A stretch of 64,000 bases of DNA from Alternaria dauci. Taxonomy: Eukaryota > Ascomycota > Dothideomycetes > Pleosporales > Pleosporaceae. Of the stretch, positions 53,726 to 64,000 are shown piece by piece (position 1 is the first letter of the stretch; each line of letters begins with the position of its first letter). Under the pieces are notes generated by a model that saw nothing but the letters and a program-made list of their open reading frames with translations, was not told where the DNA came from and did no database searches. Position numbers and translations under genes: made by a program. The stretch is taken from contig NC_091281.1 in assembly GCF_042100115.1 (NCBI RefSeq), positions 1,178,001 to 1,242,000 on the forward strand. Reading direction: 5' to 3'.

Positions 53726-55506
53726 TTATGCACGGTGTGCCCATTCAGCAAGCTGGTTGGCCGAATCAACAGATTCTTGGTTCTTCTCGTGGTGGCTCGT
53801 CATGGCCATGCCAGCACCGTGGCCTTCGAGCGAATGCGTTGACATGCCCTCGTCGATCATGTCGTCGTCATCAGGGATCTTGACCTCACGGGTAAGCTCG
53901 ACGTAGTCGTACGCGAACTCGCCAATCTCGACGTCATCGATACCAGCAGCCTCTTCCTCCTCAGTGGCACGGAGCCTGAAGGCGGGAATGAACTTGCCAA
54001 TGAAGTCGAGAGCTCCGAGGATAAGGCAGGTCCCTAGGAATGAGTAGGCGCCGCCAGTGAAGGAATCGGCAAGTTGGTAGCCGAGTTGTACCCAATGGTG
54101 GTTGAGCCAGCCACCGTCGATAACAGTGTAACCATCGAGATGCGCAATGTAGTCACTGTGTGATAGTTAGTAACGTGGATTCAGAAGGAAGATTGATATC
54201 GTGCACGACTTACGTAGCAAAAAACGCAGTGAGAATGTTTCCAATGAAGCCACCAACGCCGTGGACAGCGAAGATATCGAGGGCGTCATCGCAACGGAGG
54301 AAATACTTGAGCTTCGTCGCGTAGTTGCAAGCAACACCACCGCACACACCGAAAACAACGGCAGCCCAGGCAGGGACATATCCGGAACCAGGAGTGATGC
54401 AGACAAGACCAGCGATAACACCGGAGCAGAAGCCAACCGTGGACCACTTACGTTCCAAACGGTAGTCAACCAGGCACCAGGTGATACCACCAACACAGGC
54501 AGCAAGATTTGTGCATACAGCAGCCATGATAGCGCGTAGGTTGGCAGATAGTGCTGAACCAGCGTTGAAGCCGAACCATCCCACCCACATGAATACAGTG
54601 CCGATAACAATGTGCGTGACGTTGTGGGGGCGGTAGTTGAGCTCCTGGGTGCCGTGTCCACTTCGCTTTCCAAGCATGTACGAGTAGGCGAGGGCAGCAC
54701 ATCCGGATGCGATATGAACAGGAGTTCCACCGGCAAAGTCCAAGCCACCCATTTGGAAGACCCATCCAGATGCGTTCCAGGTCCAGCATGCAATGGGATC
54801 ATAGATGATGGTTGTCCAGACAAACATGTAGATGATGCAAGGCAGCATGCGTCCTCGCTCGGCGACAGCTCCAACGGCAAGTGCAACACTGGTTCCGATT
54901 AGCATCAATTGGAGGATCAAAGTGTGAAGAGACATACGTAATGGCAGCGAACATGCCCTGGTAGACACAGAACATGAGATCAGGAATACGCGGACTTCCC
55001 ACCGAAGGAGCACCCAGCACGTTCATCAGGCCAAAGTTGTCCAGCGCACCAATGTACTTTCCGGCCTTGTGCGAAAACGCTAGAGAGTAGCCCCAGAAGA
55101 ACCATTGGAAAGAGACGACTGCAGTCGCCATAACAGACAGCCATAGTAGCGATAGCGCCGACTTCCTTCGCGCCAATCCAGAATAGAAGAAGCTGCGGTT
55201 CCGTTAGACCTGTATACATGGTTGTAAAGTCTCAAAGTGGAGTTTGGTTACTGACCCTACACCCGGTATCATGAGAAGCACGAGGGCGGTTGATGTGAGC
55301 ATCCAAGCGATATCGCCGGGCTAGAGAAACATGGCGTTAGCCCCGCGTAACCACCCACACCTTACGGTTCCGTCTCTGGTAGCCAAACTCACATTGTAGA
55401 ACACATTGAGGTTGTATAGCCTCGAATCGCCTCCTGTGGGATCTGTGGTATTGCCGAACGTCTCCAGAGGGAGTGTGGGATCCAATCCCGAAGATACCGG
55501 ATCCAT
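53726..55506 (-). CDS. ammonium permease (MEP/AMT family)
   Basis: Five exons: 55506-55393, 55320-55256, 55192-54938, 54888-54214 and 54155-53726, total 512 aa. Splicing restores family blocks: GDIAWMLTSTALVLLMIPGV/GFFYSGLARRKSAL, GMFAAIT/VALAVGAVAERGRML, the Amt signature DFAGGTPVHIASG with pore His 1, VGWFGFNAGSALSANLRA, TPGSGYVPAWAAVVFG, and DALDIFAVHGVGGFIGNI with pore His 2, then FFAT/DYIAHLDG. Eleven membrane segments are expected. The cytosolic tail (~100 aa) is acidic and has DYVELTREVKIPDDDD, where yeast Mep2 has its regulatory region. It carries ammonium across the plasma membrane; Mep2-type members also sense nitrogen. A 2.35-kb upstream region with GATA motifs fits nitrogen control. 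Confidence 0.94.
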
Positions 55507-57856
55507 CTCGCCGTTTCCCGGGTCGTCGCTCTTTCGATTAGATGCTCTTTGGGCTTAAATTTAGTATGTATTGGCAATGCGCGGTTCGTGGCGAAAAATC
55601 CGAAAAGATGGGAGGAATGATGTAAATTCCAGAGAGTCGTAGAGAAAGAGAAGGGATTGGGTGCCGGCGGATGGAAAAGTGTAGATTGGTCGATCGCTAC
55701 ACGGTCAGGGACTTGCAAGTGTGCAGTTGACCCTTGGCATGCGCCCCAATACTGAACAAGCCAAAAAGTAAAAGGTCGCCACTGGGGGGAACGCTCAAAC
55801 AAAGAGCATGTGCAAAGGCGTTGCTAAGTATAAAGGATAGGCGAGTCGCTTGGTTGACAAGCTCACGAACCAACAGCTAAAGCGAGGGGTCTGTGGTGGC
55901 TATATGGCGGCTGAGCGTCAGGAAAGAGTATCAAAGCTTCATCGTTTCCGCGACAGAATAGGCGATGCCGCTTTGGTAATCTCCCAGCAAACAGGCATGA
56001 ACATCCCCCTCTCCCGAATGCACGAACGCCACGGCAGTGGGGTGTTTGATAGCTGGTGACGGGATGGAAGGCAATGGCCCCAAGGCCCTTGTCAGCCAAT
56101 GTCCGACTACGAGTCGTCGCTAAGCAAAATGCCAAACTGCAGGGTGCCGGCCACACTTGGGACGCGGCGCTGAGCCTGTTGCGGCTGTCGAACCACAGGC
56201 GTGGGATGACAGTATGATCGATTGCCGCGAGGCCTGGATGCGATCCCTTTTTTTTTTGGTTCCACCATGCAGTGGAGCAGTCTTGGTGATCTTTCGCTTT
56301 TCAGTGACTACAGTGTGCTCTGTGTCTCTTTTTTGATCGACGTGATTACTCATTCGCTTCGCCTTGGGATACCAGCTAGCCTCCATGGGAGAGCCCTGAT
56401 GTTGACGGCTATCAGCGAAATGATTCGAAAACATTGTTCACAGCTTGGGACAAGAGGGTGAGCAAGGGTAGTGATAACGTGAGAGCGGCTGATAGGCTGC
56501 GCCGAACACTTGGAGTTTGAAAACACGTCGAGGCCATCCCTGGCCTAACATCTTCGGGTGTCGGGCGAGCCCGTATTTGGCAAGGTGCGTGCTTAGCGCA
56601 CACATGGCCATTAGAGACACCATGTAGCCTGTCGTTCCCGAGTACTGTATGGGGAATCTGGGGCTCTTGACTTCTTGTCTTGTGGTGTGATCAGGCTGTT
56701 AGAGTTTGCCAGTGCTCAATCTGAAGTCGATCAAACTTGGCTCCCCCCAGATGCCATCGGAAATGGCCTCGAGATCCCTTATCTCTGTTGCCGTTTTCTT
56801 ATCCCACGCCGAGCCGTGACGGCCACTCTGCCTACATCCCGCGACTGCTCCGCAGCCACCTCCAACAACCTTCACATGCGCCATGCAGGTCCAACGGGGA
56901 TCCTCGCCCCTGACATCATCTCACCATGTTTCTGCTCACGTCTGGAATAGCATCACACCATCCTGCTGGATACGCTGTTCGCCTCGTCTACCGCAATCGT
57001 CCGTCTTGTATTGATCTATATTGCTTTTGTTGGCGCCAGCTGCCGCTAGCCCTGAGACTCACCGATGGATGCCGCAGCTAGGTGCGTGTGAGAACGATGC
57101 TCAGCCTCGAATATATGGACCCTGCCACTGCCCTATCTCTGCATTTGACATGAGTATTTCCGCATGATAGCTGTTGTGGGCGCGATCTGGCTAGAAATAC
57201 CGACTGTACGGTTATTGGCATGTGAGTGTCAGGGGGAATAGGCTGACACTGTTGAGATATGGGTACAAGGCTGTCAAATGGGGGACTTTACGAGCTTTGA
57301 TTCGAGCAGGTTGGCTAAGTACTGTCTTGGTCATGTTTCCATCCCTTGGCCTTGTATTGTTCTCCTGTCTGATTCCATCGACTCTCTTAGTTGCCAAAAA
57401 TCTATGCATGTTGTGGCCTCGGCCGAACGTTTTGAAGGCTCGGTAATCACGAGAACTGCTATTGCATGCATTGTTGTTGACACGTCCGTGTCGACGGCAG
57501 TGAAAGTGATGCGGCCCACAGCAGTTGAACACAGGGCCAAGAGACTTTTCTTGTATGTAACCACATGTGCGCGTACTACTGTATGGCTACTTGCGTAGAC
57601 TTTGAGAACAAATTATGCTACCAGGGTATTCGATTTGAAGGGCAAGGTTGTGGTGCAGCCGTTTTAGTGGCTCATCACGCCTTGCCGTCATAGTCTCCAG
57701 GTTCTCCATAATGTGGGCAATTTTGCGTCGTTCGGTTGAACTAGCCTGCGCCACGAGCCGTCGGGCTGTAGTAAATATGCACACATGTCCGAGAAAGGTG
57801 AGCCGCGGTAAATCATGACATCTGGTGGAAGAGCTTCCAGATCCGCGGACGATGTC
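55507..57856. promoter_or_regulatory. 2.35-kb upstream region of the ammonium permease
   Basis: The longest gene-free stretch here, between the permease start and the TFB4 stop (both minus strand). HGATAR matches occur near 56047, 56406 (reverse), 56472, 56490 and 57165. There is a T11 run near 56249. Several frames of 60-106 codons are open, but none has motifs or a good start. It may also hide a non-coding RNA or a long leader; I cannot tell. Confidence 0.45.
56472..56495 (+). promoter_or_regulatory. paired GATA (AreA-type) motifs
   Basis: TGATAA (56472-56477) and TGATAG (56490-56495) lie in the same orientation 18 bp apart, about 970 bp upstream of the permease ATG. Both fit the HGATAR consensus of the nitrogen regulator AreA/Nit2. 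Confidence 0.35.
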
Positions 57857-59094
57857 TCAAGCATGAAGAGGTGTGCCAGATCCTACCGGAGTATTTGCCC
57901 CAGGTGTTGCAGGGTCGGTACCGGCTTTCTTCTTCTTCTTCTTTTTCCGCGGTATCAGCGCCGGCGGGTTCATGACAGCACTGCGTAGAGATAGGTAGGA
58001 GCCGCAGGTCATGCAGAGATTATCGGGAAGATTTGGGTTGCAGAAGACTGTTTGCAGTTAGCATTCTGTCGAGTGGGGAACAAGCATGGTCCAACTTACT
58101 GCTCAAGCACACGCTGCATACGAAGCCAATATCGACGACGTTCCTGTGGCAGAAACATGCTGCACGAAAATCGACACCGCCAGCGCTAGGGACGATCAGG
58201 CTTGTTCGTGCTGTTACATCTGGTAGGAATGCCATCATCAGATACTGTAGCAGACCTTCTGGACGGTCCGGTTTCATGTATACGCCTCCAGTGGCATCGC
58301 TCGCTTGCTGCAATAGCACAGTGTCGCCAGCCAGTTTCAATATGTCTATGGGTATTCGCTTTCTTTGTGCGGCAAATATCGAGTTCATGACGGGTATGTA
58401 CTGATTGGCGAGGTCGCCGGATACCGAGACGATGAGGATGCGAGACGTGAGGGGCACGCGGTCGACGTGGATGTTTTCCGAATCGGCGAGTGCTGCCAGA
58501 GCTGTGCTGTCGGCGGATGCGGCGGTCGGAGCATGGAGGATGGTTTGCTTATTGATGTGAGTGAGAGCCATGGAGAGAGCACCGCCTATGAGTGTGGTAG
58601 GCGTTGCTTCCAGGTGGCTCTCTTTTGTCTCGTTGAGCAGCCTGGCGAAGTTGCGTAGGATTGCGCTCTCGACGATAGCAAAGGGGCGGTACTTGTTTGC
58701 ACTCTCTGCCATGTGGTGTTGCTTGTCCTTTCCATGTCCATTCGTCTGAACATGGCCATTTGTGCCGCCGCGCCGCGACTGTGGCAGCGCGTCTGCAGGC
58801 GTCGGATACAGAAACGTCGTCTTGTGCGAGTGCGAAGCGATGACAGCAACTTCGTTTCCGTTTGCCGAGGCCAGGTGCGCGTTGACGAAGACGAGGATGT
58901 TGGCCAGGGCGGCAGAGAGTGAGAGCGTCGACGACAGATGCGCCCAGGCATGTGGATTGGTATCGAGCACAATGGCCAGCAGCGACGGCGGCGGGGCTGC
59001 GACATGTTAGCTGTGACTGTACCCGGGCGAGCAGTTCCGATTGCATGCCTTCTTCTGTCTTGACGTGACGGTCGGAACCGTCAATGGTATTCAT
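57857..59094 (-). CDS. TFB4: TFIIH core subunit Tfb4 (p34)
   Basis: Exons 59094-59049, 58996-58100 and 58047-57857, total 377 aa. The von Willebrand A-like domain shows PPSLLAIVLDTNPHAWA, LSAALANILVFVNAHLAS, NEVAVIASHSHKTTFLYPTP, GGALSMALTHIN, SRILIVSVSGDLANQYIPVM and KRIPIDILKL. The C-terminal zinc-binding region has CFCHRNVVDIGFVCSVCLS, then IFCNPNLPDNLCMTCGSY, with a Lys-rich RKKKKKK nuclear signal after it. Tfb4 is a structural part of TFIIH, used in transcription initiation and nucleotide excision repair. The first intron is best read as GC-AG (GAAG/GCATGC to CGCAG, 52 nt), giving KTEEAPPPSLL. A GTCACG donor further upstream is the alternative and would remove eight residues. Confidence 0.88.
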
Positions 59095-60095
59095 TGTACC
59101 GGCACGTGCTTCTCTCTAGGGCACTGCGAAGACGACTTTCGGTTCAGATTCCGTACATGGCGCGGCAAGGCGAACACGTCCTTGTCTCAAGCTTGCACTC
59201 GTTGCCCGCGTGGTGCGCTGTTAAAACACCAGCCTTTGCTCGCTTCAGTCGATGAGGTCAACTTCGCGACCGCCTAACACACTGCGCCCGTGCGTCACCC
59301 GCGTTCCCACGTGAGCGCGCTGCACTCGACACCCAACCCATTCGCCGTTTCTTCGGGCAATTACCCATCCTCACTGCTTGGCTGCTACACACGACACACA
59401 TGACTGCTCTGTCCCGGGAATCATCTACGAATATATTTTGCAAGGATACCTCTCTCTCTATCCGTGCATTGACAGGCTTGTGGCTTACAAGACCCATGTA
59501 TTCCCAGTCTGACTGTGTATAAACAGCACGACTTCCCACTCTTCTCTGAGGCTTCTTGCCGAAATGCGCACGTCCAAATATGTATATAAAGACAAACGAC
59601 TCCTACCTTCCACAACTCGGATGCATTACTGCATAGGTAGCCAAGGAATCAATCCAAGTCTGTGCTAGAAATTCGCCAACGCCATCTCACAGAAAGAGAC
59701 GGAGCTGCGCTTTACCGAGGGTTGGAATTGGATCGTGGAGACGTCGAATGGCCTGATTCAGGACTTGCTGCAAGACTGCTGTTGTGTCCGTCGCTACGTG
59801 CCCTCACCAGAGCTAGTTTGGCAATCTACCGAGGCTCACGAGACAGACTCGCCCCATGCCATGCACCATCAAGGACTGAGCCCACTGCTGGCAGTCGACA
59901 TGTCACCTTACCAAAGGCTTGCTGTTTGACCACCCCGCATCCTTTTACACACCCACTTCTCTCTAGCGACTCAGCCACCCGTCAAGGCGTCCGGTTAAAG
60001 TCTAGCTTCAACCAAGCTCGTGTCGACGTCCCATCATTTAAGAGCCATCGTTTCCCTGTCCTGTTCATCAGCTACCCGGTTGCAATACCGCCAAC
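59095..60095. promoter_or_regulatory. divergent upstream region TFB4 / monooxygenase
   Basis: 1.0 kb between divergent ATGs. A TATATAAA at 59583-59590 sits roughly midway and could serve a long monooxygenase leader. No gene recognised. Confidence 0.4.
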
Positions 60096-62151
60096 ATGAT
60101 TACAGAAACGATACGACGAGTGAACGGCTATGAAAAGAATGCCTACACATACTATCCTGTCATTATTGTCGGTGCTGGCGCATCTGGCATTGCCATGGCC
60201 TGTCAGCTGAAGCAGCAACTCGGATTTGATCAATTTCGCGTTTTCGATCGTCAAGCAGGCATCGGAGGAACTTGGTGGATAAATCGCTATCCCGGTGTTG
60301 CATGGTATGAAACTCCCTGAAATCTGCCGAGTAATGCCCGTGCTGGTACCAGGCCCTTTTGGATTCAGCCGCCACAACCGTTTTCATCAACCAGGGCTAA
60401 TACTACACAGTGATGTGCCCGCCGTCTTCTACTCTTTTAGCTTTGCTCAAAACCCCAACTGGACCTCGTTCCATCCCCCTGGCAAAGAAATCGTACGCTA
60501 CTACCACGAAGTATGCGAGAAGTACCGCATCACAGACAAATTTGAGCTCAATACAGACATCGAAAGCTGCAGATGGCTAGAAGACGAACAGCTATGGGAG
60601 GTCACTCTTCGTCGTATGGTAGCAGGCATGGGCGATCTCTCATCAAAGGAGCGCATGAAGATCGCACAGGAGAAGGGCGAACATACAGTGTACTCGGAGA
60701 CTGAGATTGTGAAATCAAAGGTCGTGCTCAGCTGCGTCGGGGGCCTGGTCGAGCCAAGAGGCTGGCCAAAGGAGATCAAGGGCATTGAAAATTTCAAGGG
60801 TAAAATGTTTCATTCGGCAAGGTGGGATGAAAGCGTCGACTTTACCGACAAGAACGTTGTCGTTGTTGGTACTGGGTGCAGCAGCGCCCAACTCGTGCCC
60901 CGTCTACCCAAGGCGCCGTACAACGCCAAATCAGTCACTCAGTTGATGAGATCGCCACCATGGGTTGTTCCAGCTCCATCACCGCCCGGCGGTGATGAAT
61001 GGTGGGAGAAGCATGGCTCCAAGATCATGAGGAATGTACCAGGGCTCAAGGAGCTACTTCGTTTCCTTATCTTTGCCTCCGCCGAAGCTGGTTTCCTTAG
61101 GCTCTTCCCCAACACCCCGTATGCTGAGAAAGGAAGGAAGGCCTACGAAGAGAAGACGCTTCGCTTCATGCGGGAACGCGTGCCCGAAAAGTACTGGGAC
61201 ATCATGACGCCAGACTACGGTGTCGGTTGCAAACGCCGCATATTCGACCAGGGGTGGCTGCGCAGTTTGAACGACCCGAAGATTGAGCTCACGACTCAGC
61301 CGCTGAAGAGGGTCACCGAGTATGGCGTTGTCATTGGCCCCGGTGTGACGTATCCAGCCAACGCAAAGAAGGAGGACTACCCAGAGCGAGAGATACCCGC
61401 AGATGTCATTGTCCTCGCAAACGGTTTCGATACGACACGATGGCTCCATCCGCTCAAAGTCATAGGCAAGGGCGGAAAAGATCTGGTACAAGTAATGGAA
61501 GATCGAGGAGGCGCTCAAGCCTACCAAGGCACGGCTGTCGATGGTTTCCCAAACTTCATGATGATCTTTGGACCCAACACGGCTACTGGGCATTCTAGTG
61601 TCGTCATGGCCAGCGAGAGTGAGTCTCCTCCCTCTTTACCAGCATAACGCGCCCAGCTGCTCTGAAGATGAATACTAACACAGACTCCAGATATGGTGAA
61701 CTACTCTCTAAACTTCATCCGCCTCCTTCTCACAAACGAAGCCCGTACCGTCGATGTCAAGCACTCCGCCGAGGTTGCCTACACGACTGAACTGCAGCAT
61801 GCGCTCAAGAACACCGTATGGCAGAGTGGCTGTTCGAGTTGGTACTTTACAGTCAATGGTTGGAATGCCACCGTATACCCATATACGCAAATCGACTTTT
61901 GGCGGAGATGCACTTTCCCCAAGTGGAACGACTGGAACGTCGAGTACACAAACAAGGGCATTGCGAGGATGAGGGCGCGCAGAGTGGTCAGGATGCTCGC
62001 GCTCGTGCTTGTGATTGGTGGAGCGTGGAGGTTGTGGCAAAGTGGACTGGGTTTGAAGGATGTGAAGGGTCTATTGAGAGGTGTGGTGCAGGCGTCTTTC
62101 AGGAATATTATGGAGGTTCGGGAGATGATTAAAAAGACTCTTTTGGCTTAA
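60096..62151 (+). CDS. flavin-containing / Baeyer-Villiger-type monooxygenase with C-terminal membrane anchor
   Basis: Exons 60096-60304, 60411-61618 and 61691-62151, total 625 aa. The FAD-binding motif is VIIVGAGASGIAMACQL (~22-38), followed by IGGTWWINRYPGVA/CDVPA across the first join. The BVMO fingerprint FKGKMFHSARWD lies at ~198-209 (F-x-G-x3-H-x3-W-D). The NADPH motif VVVVGTGCSSAQLVP follows. Later blocks are GCKRRIFDQGWLRSLNDP, ADVIVLANGFDTTRWLHPL and FGPNTATGHSSVVMASE/NMVN. After the enzyme domain comes WYFTVNGWN..YPYTQIDFWRRC, common to fungal members. A hydrophobic stretch (VVRMLALVLVIGGAWRL) follows, likely a membrane anchor. Such enzymes insert oxygen next to a ketone or oxidise heteroatoms. 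Substrate unknown. Confidence 0.9.
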
Positions 62152-62833
62152 GAGTAACTCAGTGTACTCATGAATTGAACATGAGAGACAATAACAGTGC
62201 ATCTATCCACTTGGTAGCAGATAAGCTATTTTGGTATGTCGACCGGTTTATGCTGCGTTATCATGACCGCGGCATGTCAGTTATTCTGTACCGGACCTTA
62301 ACATCTGTCGATTCCGCTTCGTACCCCTAGTTCTTGGGGCGTAGCTCCACGGGAGAGGAAACAGTTCTCTTCCGACGGGCGGTTTCAGTGTACCACATCT
62401 GATCACTAGTCAACGGCGGGCTAGACTGTGTCGATTCTCATGTTGTGGTGTGCACAACACATTAAGCACATTCATCAATCGCGTGAGCGTGAAGAAGTAT
62501 CCAGACCACAAGCACCATCACTCAAATTGCCACGCGCATGTTTGGTAAGACTGAAGTGTAGAGTCGTGGACGTGATTCAATTCATATCGTCATGCTGAGC
62601 AGCATATTTCAGAAGCAACCTCATTCGTCGTCGCCAACAAACATGCTTTTCCAATTATGTTCCCATTCCCTTGGCCATCACCTGGAGTAACAAACGTACG
62701 CAGAAGAATACGACAAGGAAATGGATATCTTCGCAGAGAAACATGCCGCCGATCCAAAGAAATTCCAAAAAAGAAGTTTTCCGTTAAGCAAGAGAAATTC
62801 GTGACACCGTGCTCGATGATTGAGCTATTCTTC
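62152..62833. other. intergenic between convergent genes, ~680 bp
   Basis: 3' flanks of the monooxygenase and the regulator gene. No gene seen. Confidence 0.45.
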
Positions 62834-64000
62834 TCATGCCCCTGCTGTCAGATCATTACCAGCACCGAGCCAGTCCGCATCTCCAAGGCCCATGTTGTAG
62901 TCCAGTGCCGAATCGTCAAAATTGAACGCCTCACCGACTGCATCCAGATTGAGCAACTGATCGAAATCACCATCGTCGAACTCGTTGTTCAGTGGTAAGC
63001 TAGAAAAAAGCATCTCATCATCCTGGTGGTGGTTGATATTGTTGGTGAAAGGATTCGATGGTAGGTCCATCGCGCTCCACTTGTTGAAATTCAAAGAGTT
63101 CATGTTGGAGATTCCGTGGGAGTTTGATGCAGGAGCCGTGACACTAGTCAAGTGTGACTCCTCCGCGATAGTGATACTAGGCATGTGCTCGTGATCAGAA
63201 TCTGGCGGTGTAGATGCAAGGAAAGTCTCGAGGCGACGAGCGACTTCCTCGTCGGTGACATTAGGCTGGTTATGCTGCTTTTCCAAAGCGAGCATGTTGG
63301 TAGTGCCGTGGTCTGGCGGCGGAGTCAGTGTTGAGGGCCGCACATTTTGCGTTGCAGCTGTCGTTGTGTTGGCCATATCGAGTCGTCTTCCGGCATCTAC
63401 AAGATCCTCTACGCTCGTCACAGGTGACGGCTTGGGCATTGTCACAGCTTGAGCAGCTGCCACAGGAGCAACACGGATGCCTGCTTTGCGAATGGCGGCT
63501 TCTAGGAAAGCCACAGAGTAATCGGCAGCAGCGTAGACATCTCGCAGCTTGCCCATGACAGCCATGCATTGGCAGAAACCACGTAGAGATGACCGGCGAG
63601 TCTCTTCCTCTGGCGCCTTGATGTCAAGTAGGTGGATGATAATTGCTGGTAAAAGAACGGTGACGCCCGTTGTTGGCAGGTACTTGACGAGACCACCGAC
63701 GTCTAGACGTTGTGCGATCGATGTGATCGCTGAAGCTGCACGACGAACATTCCGGCGGGAAACATCTAGGAGATCAGATTCGACATTCTCCTTTGCTGGG
63801 CCGCTTATTGGTCCGCCGTGTGCGTTTGGTAAAACCTGAGGCCGATGCAAGGCAGACAGCGTAGTGAAAAAGACCATGTGCAATAGCGACCTTGCAAGAT
63901 CAATTGCTGCCTCGCCGCTGGGCGTGTCTGTATACTTGGCCTCTTCTGGGAGTTCCGACACCCATCTCTGCAGTTCTTCATCGCAAGCCTTGACCTCACT
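62834..64000 (-). CDS. Zn2Cys6 regulator, cutinase-transcription-factor-like, C-terminal part (cut by window edge)
   Basis: The last 389 codons are in the window. The frame is open to the edge (...SEVKACDEELQRWVSELPEE), so the start and zinc cluster lie beyond 64000. CDEELQRWVSELP and LLHMVFFTTLSALHRPQVLP are typical of the fungal-specific middle homology region in the cutinase factor CTF1 / fatty-acid regulator FarA-FarB group. NVRRAASAITSIAQRLDVGG LVKYLPTTGVTVLLPAIIIH LLDIKAP and FCQCMAVMGKLRDVYAAADY also fit that group. The last ~200 residues are Asn/Asp/Ser-rich with acidic hydrophobic clusters (NEFDDGDFDQLLNLDAVGEA FNFDD), a likely activation domain. In that group the targets are lipid hydrolases and beta-oxidation genes; this is inferred for this gene. 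It is convergent with the monooxygenase. Confidence 0.82.
   Translation of the reverse strand, partial: SEVKACDEELQRWVSELPEEAKYTDTPSGEAAIDLARSLLHMVFFTTLSALHRPQVLPNAHGGPISGPAKENVESDLLDVSRRNVRRAASAITSIAQRLDVGGLVKYLPTTGVTVLLPAIIIHLLDIKAPEEETRRSSLRGFCQCMAVMGKLRDVYAAADYSVAFLEAAIRKAGIRVAPVAAAQAVTMPKPSPVTSVEDLVDAGRRLDMANTTTAATQNVRPSTLTPPPDHGTTNMLALEKQHNQPNVTDEEVARRLETFLASTPPDSDHEHMPSITIAEESHLTSVTAPASNSHGISNMNSLNFNKWSAMDLPSNPFTNNINHHQDDEMLFSSLPLNNEFDDGDFDQLLNLDAVGEAFNFDDSALDYNMGLGDADWLGAGNDLTAGA

Noticed and set aside
55850..57598. Several 60-106 codon frames in the region upstream of the ammonium permease
   Set aside because: None has a domain, signal peptide or consistent start; lengths are within chance for GC-moderate DNA.
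1..64000. Transposons, RIP-mutated AT-rich blocks or viral insertions
   Set aside because: I saw no reverse transcriptase, transposase or capsid-like frame, no long terminal repeat and no long AT-rich tract; a dot-plot or repeat search could still find short relics.

Overview
The window is nuclear DNA of a filamentous ascomycete. The evidence is short GT-AG introns (mostly 45-75 nt) with CTAAC/CTGAC-like branch points, pyrimidine- and CA-rich leaders, Zn2Cys6 regulators, a Rox3-type Med19 and compact intergenic spacing. The protein set (degraded RNase III-like protein, fungal SCAP, BBE-type oxidase, DUF1772 protein, F-box proteins) fits Pezizomycotina. A Dothideomycete/Pleosporales origin is my impression, not proven. 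I resolve 30 protein-coding genes, one of them cut by the right edge. Exon joins were worked out by hand from splice sites, reading phase and remembered family conservation. I found no convincing tRNA or rRNA gene, transposon, CRISPR array or secondary-metabolite cluster.

Layout. 0.9-6.6 kb: a small Ser-rich protein, an amidohydrolase with a damaged metal site, TMA7, and a sugar transporter behind CreA-type motifs. 7-14 kb: an F-box gene, ERCC1/Rad10, Med19 and a second F-box-like gene. 14-18.4 kb: mitochondrial ribosomal protein uL10m head-to-head with mitochondrial prolyl-tRNA synthetase, then a DUF1772 membrane protein. 18.8-26.2 kb: a degenerate RNase III-like protein with a 21-bp repeat coiled coil, a bicovalent FAD oxidase, and the queuosine salvage enzyme. 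26.5-33 kb: Uba2 (SUMO E1), Oar1 (mitochondrial FAS II), elongin C, ethanolamine kinase. 33.9-43 kb: SCAP, Acl4 and Gir2 back to back, a LYR protein, Mms2. 43-53 kb: Mon2, a Zn2Cys6 regulator, casein kinase II beta. 53.7-64 kb: ammonium permease with a 2.3-kb upstream region, Tfb4 (TFIIH), a Baeyer-Villiger-type monooxygenase, and the C-terminal part of a cutinase-factor-like Zn2Cys6 regulator.

This is mostly a housekeeping neighbourhood, not a functional cluster. Related genes do sit side by side in places: two mitochondrial translation genes share a 272-bp promoter region, and two ribosome-linked factors (Acl4, Gir2) share 176 bp. Nucleotide excision repair appears twice (ERCC1, Tfb4) and post-replication repair once (Mms2), at unlinked spots. 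The most unusual items are the RNase III-like protein, the amidohydrolase with lost ligands, a probable GC-AG intron in TFB4, several micro-exons, and the CreA-motif layout before the sugar transporter.
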